From contig NZ_CP021361.1 in the NCBI RefSeq assembly GCF_002157145.1, positions 620,001-684,000 of the forward strand: a stretch of 64,000 nucleotides of DNA, in the 5' to 3' direction. This DNA is from Acidovorax carolinensis (GTDB lineage Bacteria; Pseudomonadota; Gammaproteobacteria; Burkholderiales; Burkholderiaceae_C). Every line of letters begins with the position of its first letter. The stretch's first letter is position 1. Below the pieces are notes generated by a model that saw nothing but the letters and a program-made list of their open reading frames with translations, ran no database searches and was not told where the DNA came from. The position numbers and the translations under genes were made by a program. This document shows, in pieces, positions 58,886 to 64,000 of this stretch.

Positions 58886-59833
58886 ATGAATCAGCTTGAC
58901 GCCCTCAAACAGTTCACCACCGTGGTTGCCGACACTGGCGACTTCAAGCAGCTGGCGCAATTCAAGCCCCAGGATGCCACCACCAACCCGTCGCTGATCC
59001 TCAAGGCGGTGCAAAAGCCCGAATACGCGCCGCTGCTGCAGTCCACGGTCGCGCAATGGAAAGAGCGCCCCATGGACGAGGTGATCGACCGCCTGCTGGT
59101 GGGCTTTGGCTGCGAGATTCTGGCCACCATTCCGGGGCGTGTGTCCACCGAAGTGGATGCGCGCCTGAGTTTTGACACCAGCGCCACAGTGACGCGGGCG
59201 GAGCGGATCATCGAGCTGTACCAGGCGCAGGGCATTCACATCGACCGGGTGCTCATCAAGGTGGCCGCCACCTGGGAGGGCATCAAGGCTGCAGAAAAGC
59301 TGGAGCAGCGCGGCATCCACACCAATCTCACGCTTCTGTTCTCGTTCTGCCAGGCAGTGGCCTGCGGGCAGGCCAAAGTGCAGCTGATCTCGCCGTTTGT
59401 GGGCCGCATCTACGACTGGTACAAGAAGCAGGCCGGCGCCAGCTGGGACGAGGCCGCGCGCAGCGGCGCCAATGATCCCGGCGTGCAGTCGGTCACCCAG
59501 ATCTACAACCACTACAAGCATTTCGGCATTGCCACCGAGGTGATGGGCGCGAGCTTTCGCAACATCGGCCAGATCACGGCGCTGGCGGGCTGCGATCTGC
59601 TCACCATCGCCCCGGAGCTGCTGGCCCAGCTGGCCGCCTCCGAGGCCCTGTTGCAGCCCGCGCTGAATGCCGAGGCGGCCCGCGCCACGGCGCTGCCCGC
59701 TGTCCAGTACGACGAGGCCGGTTTCCGTTATGCGTTGAATGAGGATGCCATGGCCACCGAAAAGCTGGCCGAGGGGATCCGGAGCTTTGCGGCAGACGCC
59801 GTGAAGCTGGAAAAGCTGATCCAGGCCGTCTGA
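58886..59833 (+). CDS. tal: transaldolase
   Basis: Transaldolase moves a dihydroxyacetone unit between sugar phosphates in the non-oxidative pentose phosphate pathway. The 315-residue protein has the TTNPSLI motif (about 32-38) and the Schiff-base Lys125 in [12 protein letters not shown]. The long C-terminal form (class similar to E. coli TalB) is complete. Its ATG at 58886 was preferred over an in-frame upstream ATG at 58811. It lies divergent from hexR. Confidence 0.97.
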   Translation: MNQLDALKQFTTVVADTGDFKQLAQFKPQDATTNPSLILKAVQKPEYAPLLQSTVAQWKERPMDEVIDRLLVGFGCEILATIPGRVSTEVDARLSFDTSATVTRAERIIELYQAQGIHIDRVLIKVAATWEGIKAAEKLEQRGIHTNLTLLFSFCQAVACGQAKVQLISPFVGRIYDWYKKQAGASWDEAARSGANDPGVQSVTQIYNHYKHFGIATEVMGASFRNIGQITALAGCDLLTIAPELLAQLAASEALLQPALNAEAARATALPAVQYDEAGFRYALNEDAMATEKLAEGIRSFAADAVKLEKLIQAV

Positions 59834-59957
59834 ACCTCTGTCTGTGCGGCGGCGCAGTTGAACCCGGCGCACAAGGTGGGACGCCCGCCCGGGGCGCCTG
59901 CGGCGCCTCGCTACACTTGCGCACCCTGCCTGTAGTTCGGGCAACAGGAATCGATCC

Positions 59958-61079
59958 ATGCACTCAGTTGTCATCAGCGGAACCGGCATTTACCAGCCAC
60001 CGCACACCATCACCAATGCCGAGCTGGTTGAAGCCTTCAACCGCTATGTGGACCAGGAAAACGCGCGCCACGCCGATGCGATCACCGCCGGCGTGCGTGA
60101 GCCGTTGACCTATTCCAGCGTGGAATTCATCGAAAAGGCCTCCGGCATCCAGCAGCGCTATGTGCTGGAGAAAACCGGCGTGCTGGACCCTGCGCGCATG
60201 TACCCGCGCTTTACCGAGCGGCCCGACGATCAGTTGTCGCTGATGGCCGAGATTGCCGTGGATGCTGCGCGCAAAGCGCTGGATGCCGCGGGCAAGACGG
60301 GCGACCAGATTGATGTCGTGCTGTGCTCGGCGGCCAACATGCAGCGCGCCTACCCGGCCATGGCCATCGAGATCCAGCAGGCGCTGGGGGCGGGTGGCTA
60401 TGGGTTCGACATGAATGTGGCCTGCTCGTCGGCCACCTTTGCGATCGAGCAGGCCGTCAACGCCGTGCGCACGGGCAGCGCCAAGTGCGTGCTGGTGGTC
60501 AACCCCGAGATCACCTCGGGCCACCAGGCGTGGAACGACCGCGATTGCCATTTCATTTTTGGCGATGTCTGCACGGCGCTCATCATCGAACGTGCTGACA
60601 CGGCCACCTCGGCCGACCAGTGGGAGGTGGTGGGCACCAAGCTGGCCACCCAGTTTTCCAGCGCCATCCGCAACAACTTTGGTTTTCTCAACCGCTGCGA
60701 GGACAGCGACCCAAACGCGCGCGACAAGACCTTCCGCCAGGAAGGCCGCAAGGTGTTCAAGGAAGTGGTGCCGCTGGCCGCCGCCCACATCGAGGCCCAT
60801 CTGGCCACGCTGGAGCAGGCGCCTACGGCTGTGCGCCGCTATTGGCTGCACCAGGCCAACCAGGGCATGAACCAACTGGTCATCAAGAAGCTGGTGGGCG
60901 CGGATGCCAGCGCCGATGTGGCCCCCCTGATCCTGGACGAGTTCGCCAACACCGCATCGGCGGGCTCCATCATTGCCTTCCACAAGCACCGGGCCGATCT
61001 GGCGGCCGGCGACCTGGGCGTCATCTGTTCGTTTGGCGCGGGTTATTCCATCGGCAGCGTGGTGGTTCGCAAGCGCTGA
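59958..61079 (+). CDS. beta-ketoacyl-ACP synthase III (FabH-like)
   Basis: A thiolase-fold condensing enzyme with the Cys-His-Asn triad: Cys156 in NVACSSATF, His298 in WLHQANQGM and Asn331 in EFANTASAGS. At 373 residues it is about 55 longer than E. coli FabH, with an insertion near residues 30-95. Long FabH variants of this type occur in betaproteobacteria beside the usual fabH of the fab cluster and may prime with other acyl-CoAs. It converges with zwf with only 7 bp between stop codons. Confidence 0.9.
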   Translation: MHSVVISGTGIYQPPHTITNAELVEAFNRYVDQENARHADAITAGVREPLTYSSVEFIEKASGIQQRYVLEKTGVLDPARMYPRFTERPDDQLSLMAEIAVDAARKALDAAGKTGDQIDVVLCSAANMQRAYPAMAIEIQQALGAGGYGFDMNVACSSATFAIEQAVNAVRTGSAKCVLVVNPEITSGHQAWNDRDCHFIFGDVCTALIIERADTATSADQWEVVGTKLATQFSSAIRNNFGFLNRCEDSDPNARDKTFRQEGRKVFKEVVPLAAAHIEAHLATLEQAPTAVRRYWLHQANQGMNQLVIKKLVGADASADVAPLILDEFANTASAGSIIAFHKHRADLAAGDLGVICSFGAGYSIGSVVVRKR

Positions 61080-61086
61080 TCCTGTT

Positions 61087-62541
61087 TCAGACTTCCTCGC
61101 TCCAGCAAAAGCCATCGCGCGCAATCATGGCGCTGGCGGCGCTGGGGCCCCAGCTACCGGCTGCATAAGGCCGCGGGCCGTGCGGGTCGGTGCGCCAGTG
61201 CGCAAGAATGGGCTCCACCCAGCGCCAGGCCTCTTCCTGCTCGTCACTGCGCACGAACAGGTTCAGCCGGCCCGCGATCACGTCCAGCAGCAGGCGCTCG
61301 TAGGCGCCCACGCGTTCGGCGCCAAAGCGCTGGTCAAAGTCGAGGTTGAGGTGCACTGGCGCCAGCGCGGGTTCGGTCTGGTGCTGCGCGGCGCCCTGGG
61401 CCAGCAAATGCAGCTCCAGCCCGTCCTTGGGCTGCAGGTTGATGACCAGGCGGTTGGCGGCGCCCGCCGGGGTCTTGAAGATCGGGTGGGGCACGGGCCG
61501 GAAATTGACCACGATGTGGGCGTTGCGGCTGGCCAGGCGTTTGCCGGTGCGGATGAAAAAGGGCACGCCCGCCCAGCGCCAGTTGGATATCTCGGTGCGC
61601 AGGGCCACAAACGTTTCGGTGGTGCTGGCAGGGGCCACGCCGTTTTCCTGCAAATACCCCGCAACGGCGTGGCCCTGGCTGGTGCCGGCCGCATATTGCC
61701 CCCGGATCACATGCTGGCCGATGGTGTCGGGGCTCCAGGGCTTGAGCGATTGCAGCACCTTGAGTTTTTCGTCGCGAATGGCATTGGCGCTGGCGTTGAT
61801 CGGCGGCTCCATGCCGATGGCGCACAGCAGTTGCAGGGCATGGTTTTGCACCATGTCGCGCAGGGCGCCGGTCTGGTCATAGAAGGCGCCACGGGTTTCC
61901 ACGCCCAGTTCTTCGGCGATGGTGATCTGGATGTTGGCGATGGTTTCGCGCCGCCACAGGGGCTCGAACAGCGCATTGCCAAAGCGCATGGCGAACAGGT
62001 TTTGCACCGATGGCTTGCCCAGGTAGTGGTCGATGCGAAACACCTGGTCTTCCTGCAGCACATGGCGCAGGGCTGCGTTGATGGCGCGGTTCGAGGGCAG
62101 GTCATGCCCCAGCGGCTTTTCAAGCACCACGCGGGTGGCGGGGCCGTTCAGGCCCACGGCGGCGATCTGCTCGCAGACGGTCGTGAAAAGGCTGGGCGCC
62201 GTGGCGACATACATCACCAGCGAATCGGCATTGCGGGCCTTGACCATGTCGGCCAGCCGCGCATAGTCTTGCGGTTGCGACAGGTCCATGCGCAGGTGGT
62301 GCAGCAATGCAGCAAAGCGCGAAAACTCCTGGGGTGTCGGGCGCTTGGCCAGTTCCACGTTGTCAAAGCGCGACTGGATCCGGCTGCGGTATTGTTCGTC
62401 GGTCAGATCATCCCGCGCCACGCTGATAATGCGGCCACCTTCGGGCAACGTGCCGTGGCGAAAGGCCTGGAACAGGGCGGGCAAAAGCTTGCGCCAGGCA
62501 AGGTCACCCGTGCCGCCGAACAGGACGAGGTCAAAACTCAT
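61087..62541 (-). CDS. zwf: glucose-6-phosphate 1-dehydrogenase
   Basis: Zwf oxidises glucose-6-phosphate to 6-phosphogluconolactone, making NADPH. The 484-residue length is typical. GGTGDLAWRKLLPALF (about 9-24) is the nucleotide-binding loop, and RIDHYLGKPSVQNL (about 169-182) is the active-site signature with the catalytic His region. It is divergent from pgi; the 170-bp spacer contains HexR-like palindromes, so both probably respond to the same regulator. Confidence 0.97.
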   Translation of the reverse strand: MSFDLVLFGGTGDLAWRKLLPALFQAFRHGTLPEGGRIISVARDDLTDEQYRSRIQSRFDNVELAKRPTPQEFSRFAALLHHLRMDLSQPQDYARLADMVKARNADSLVMYVATAPSLFTTVCEQIAAVGLNGPATRVVLEKPLGHDLPSNRAINAALRHVLQEDQVFRIDHYLGKPSVQNLFAMRFGNALFEPLWRRETIANIQITIAEELGVETRGAFYDQTGALRDMVQNHALQLLCAIGMEPPINASANAIRDEKLKVLQSLKPWSPDTIGQHVIRGQYAAGTSQGHAVAGYLQENGVAPASTTETFVALRTEISNWRWAGVPFFIRTGKRLASRNAHIVVNFRPVPHPIFKTPAGAANRLVINLQPKDGLELHLLAQGAAQHQTEPALAPVHLNLDFDQRFGAERVGAYERLLLDVIAGRLNLFVRSDEQEEAWRWVEPILAHWRTDPHGPRPYAAGSWGPSAASAMIARDGFCWSEEV

Positions 62542-62585
62542 GGGGTCTCCGTGGATGGGGATCGATGCTGCGCTGGGTCGGTAAT

Positions 62586-62600
62586 TGTAATCTCGTTACA
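62586..62600. promoter_or_regulatory. HexR operator candidate between zwf and pgi
   Basis: TGTAATCTCGTTACA is a 15-bp inverted repeat with one mismatch, 45 bp upstream of zwf. It resembles the HexR motif I recall from gammaproteobacteria (TGTAAT-N3-ATTACA). Confidence 0.65.
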
Positions 62601-62670
62601 TTAGCTCATGAATAACGCATTGTTGCTGGTGCATTTTTCTCCTGGTCAAACCGCTAATTGCTGAGTTATT

Positions 62671-62685
62671 GGTAATTTAGTTACT
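62671..62685. promoter_or_regulatory. second HexR-like palindrome before pgi
   Basis: GGTAATTTAGTTACT shares the GTAAT-N3-GTTAC core with the site at 62586 and lies 27 bp before the pgi start, over its likely promoter. Confidence 0.5.
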
Positions 62686-62711
62686 ATTCTGCTTCTTCAC
62701 GCGCCATCGAC

Positions 62712-64000
62712 ATGTCCATGTTTCTTCGTTGCGATCAGACGCCCCAGTGGCCTGGCCTGAAGGCCCGTTTCTCCCATGAAGGCAAGCGTTTTGATCTGCG
62801 GCAGGCATTTGCCGATGATGCGCAGCGCTTTGCGCATTTCAGCCAGGCGGCTCCTCACCTTTTTGCCGATCTCTCCAAAAACCTGTGGGACCGGCCCACC
62901 GAGGCGTTGCTGCTGGACATGGCGCGCTCGTGCGGCCTGGAGCAGCGCCGCGACGCCATGCTGCACGGCGAGCCCATCAACACCACCGAAGGCCGCGCCG
63001 TTTTGCACACCTTGCTGCGCCGGCCGGCGGGGCAGGTGTTGCCGGGCGACCTGCCAGGCATTGCGCCAGCCCTTGCCGAGGTGCACACCACGCTGGACGC
63101 CATGCTGGCTTTTGCCGACCGCATGCGCGCCGACGATGGCATCACCGATGTGGTGAACATCGGCATTGGCGGGTCTGACCTGGGGCCGCACATGGCCGTA
63201 CTGGCACTGGATGCCTGCCGTGCGCCAGGCAAGCGCTTTCACTTCGTCTCGAATGCCGATGGGCATGAGCTGGCGGGCGTGCTGCGGCTGCTGCGGCCGC
63301 AAAGCACCTTGTTTCTGGTGGCGTCCAAGACGTTCACCACCGCGGAAACCATGACCAATGCGCGCTCGTGTCTGGCGTGGTTTGCCGAGCAGGGGGGGGC
63401 GGATGTGGCACGCCATTTCGTGGCGCTCACGGCCCAGCCGGACGCCGCAAAGGCCCTGGGTATCACCAGGTCGTTTGGTTTCTGGGACTGGGTGGGCGGG
63501 CGCTACTCGCTGTGGTCGTCCATTGGCCTGGCGCTGGCCATCTCGATTGGCGCAGCCGGTTTTCGCGGACTGCTGGCGGGCGGGCATGCCATGGACGAGT
63601 ACTTTCGCACGGCGCCGCTGGCGGCGAACCTGCCCGTGCGTCTGGGCCTGCTCGATGTCTGGTACCGCAATTTCCATGGTTTCACGAGCCGCTGTGTGGC
63701 GCCGTACCACGCCGGCTTGCGACGCTGGTCGGCCTATCTGCAGCAGCTGGAAATGGAAAGCAATGGCAAGCGCGTGGACGCGAGCGGCGAGGCCCTGGCC
63801 TATGCCACGTCGCCCGTGCTGTGGGGCGAGCCGGGAACCAACGGGCAGCATGCTTTTTTCCAGATGCTGCACCAGGGCTCGGATGTGTTGCCGCTCGAAA
63901 TCGTGGCTGTGCGCAAACCTGCCCATTCACTTGCCGGCCACCATGACCAGGTACTCGCCAACGCCCTGGCGCAGGCGCAGGCTCTGATGGTGGGCAAGGC
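62712..64000 (+). CDS. pgi: glucose-6-phosphate isomerase, N-terminal part (3' end outside window)
   Basis: Pgi interconverts glucose-6-phosphate and fructose-6-phosphate. About 429 codons of an expected 510-550 are visible in one open frame to the window edge. Family signatures are present: NIGIGGSDLGPHM (about 151-163), the first PGI pattern DWVGGRYSLWSS (about 260) and GEPGTNGQHAFFQMLHQG (about 373-390, catalytic Glu and His region). ATG at 62712 and, two codons later, 62718 are both possible starts. The GAGGA-type ribosome site is weak. Confidence 0.96.
   Translation, partial: MSMFLRCDQTPQWPGLKARFSHEGKRFDLRQAFADDAQRFAHFSQAAPHLFADLSKNLWDRPTEALLLDMARSCGLEQRRDAMLHGEPINTTEGRAVLHTLLRRPAGQVLPGDLPGIAPALAEVHTTLDAMLAFADRMRADDGITDVVNIGIGGSDLGPHMAVLALDACRAPGKRFHFVSNADGHELAGVLRLLRPQSTLFLVASKTFTTAETMTNARSCLAWFAEQGGADVARHFVALTAQPDAAKALGITRSFGFWDWVGGRYSLWSSIGLALAISIGAAGFRGLLAGGHAMDEYFRTAPLAANLPVRLGLLDVWYRNFHGFTSRCVAPYHAGLRRWSAYLQQLEMESNGKRVDASGEALAYATSPVLWGEPGTNGQHAFFQMLHQGSDVLPLEIVAVRKPAHSLAGHHDQVLANALAQAQALMVGK

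Overview
The window is a high-GC (about two thirds G+C by eye) chromosomal segment of a betaproteobacterium, most likely a member of the Comamonadaceae close to Acidovorax. This rests on the complete mra/mur/fts cell-wall block, two Bug-type (TctC) periplasmic binding proteins, Omp32-like porins, a FadB-type acyl-CoA operon and several short palindromic repeat families of a kind typical of that group. The genus cannot be fixed from sequence reading alone. No rRNA, tRNA, CRISPR array, prophage or insertion sequence with a transposase was seen.

Layout. 1-11797: the end of murF, then mraY-murD-ftsW-murG-murC-ddl-ftsQ-ftsA-ftsZ, almost all joined by 4-base ATGA overlaps. 12007-13119: lpxC and a 58-residue membrane protein. 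13120-15483: a 159-bp terminal-inverted-repeat element, a TPP riboswitch and thiC. 15577-19235: two chemotaxis receptors, divergently transcribed. 19448-29729: a type II secretion locus, gspG-H-I-J-K-L-M-N-D-E on the minus strand with gspC divergent; gspF is absent. 29765-32932: cobC-like phosphatase, cobS and ilvA. 33302-37659: an OsmC-family gene, coq7 and two porins. 37944-44880: a peptide-type ABC importer operon with an M20 amidohydrolase inside it. 45014-57664: a LysR regulator facing a beta-oxidation-like operon (FadB/PimF-like enzyme, two acyl-CoA dehydrogenases, enoyl-CoA hydratase, class III CoA-transferase, Bug protein, nitronate monooxygenase, etfBA, second Bug protein). 57877-64000: hexR, transaldolase, a KAS III, zwf and the first part of pgi.

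How the parts work together. The first block makes and flips the peptidoglycan precursor and builds the division ring. The gsp block forms most of an envelope-spanning secretion machine. The ABC operon probably imports an acylated or peptide-like substrate that the M20 enzyme then hydrolyses. The LysR-controlled operon looks built to oxidise a dicarboxylic or branched acyl-CoA, passing electrons to EtfAB. The last block is pentose-phosphate and hexose metabolism with its probable HexR regulator and shared TGTAA(C/T) operator half-sites.

Three things stand out. (1) Seven genes, including the essential ftsZ, are broken by apparent single-base losses, eight in all, and each can be placed in a C or G run; sequencing error is the simplest cause. 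(2) GC-rich repeat elements sit directly behind stop codons, always in sense. Between gspG and gspH an 86-bp unit repeats in tandem, and each unit is an ATG-to-TGA mini-ORF chained to the next by ATGA overlaps and finally to gspH. (3) A second palindromic family serves as terminators and spacers, and also appears inside coding sequence, where it encodes parts of two signal peptides and the C-termini of MurG and MurC.
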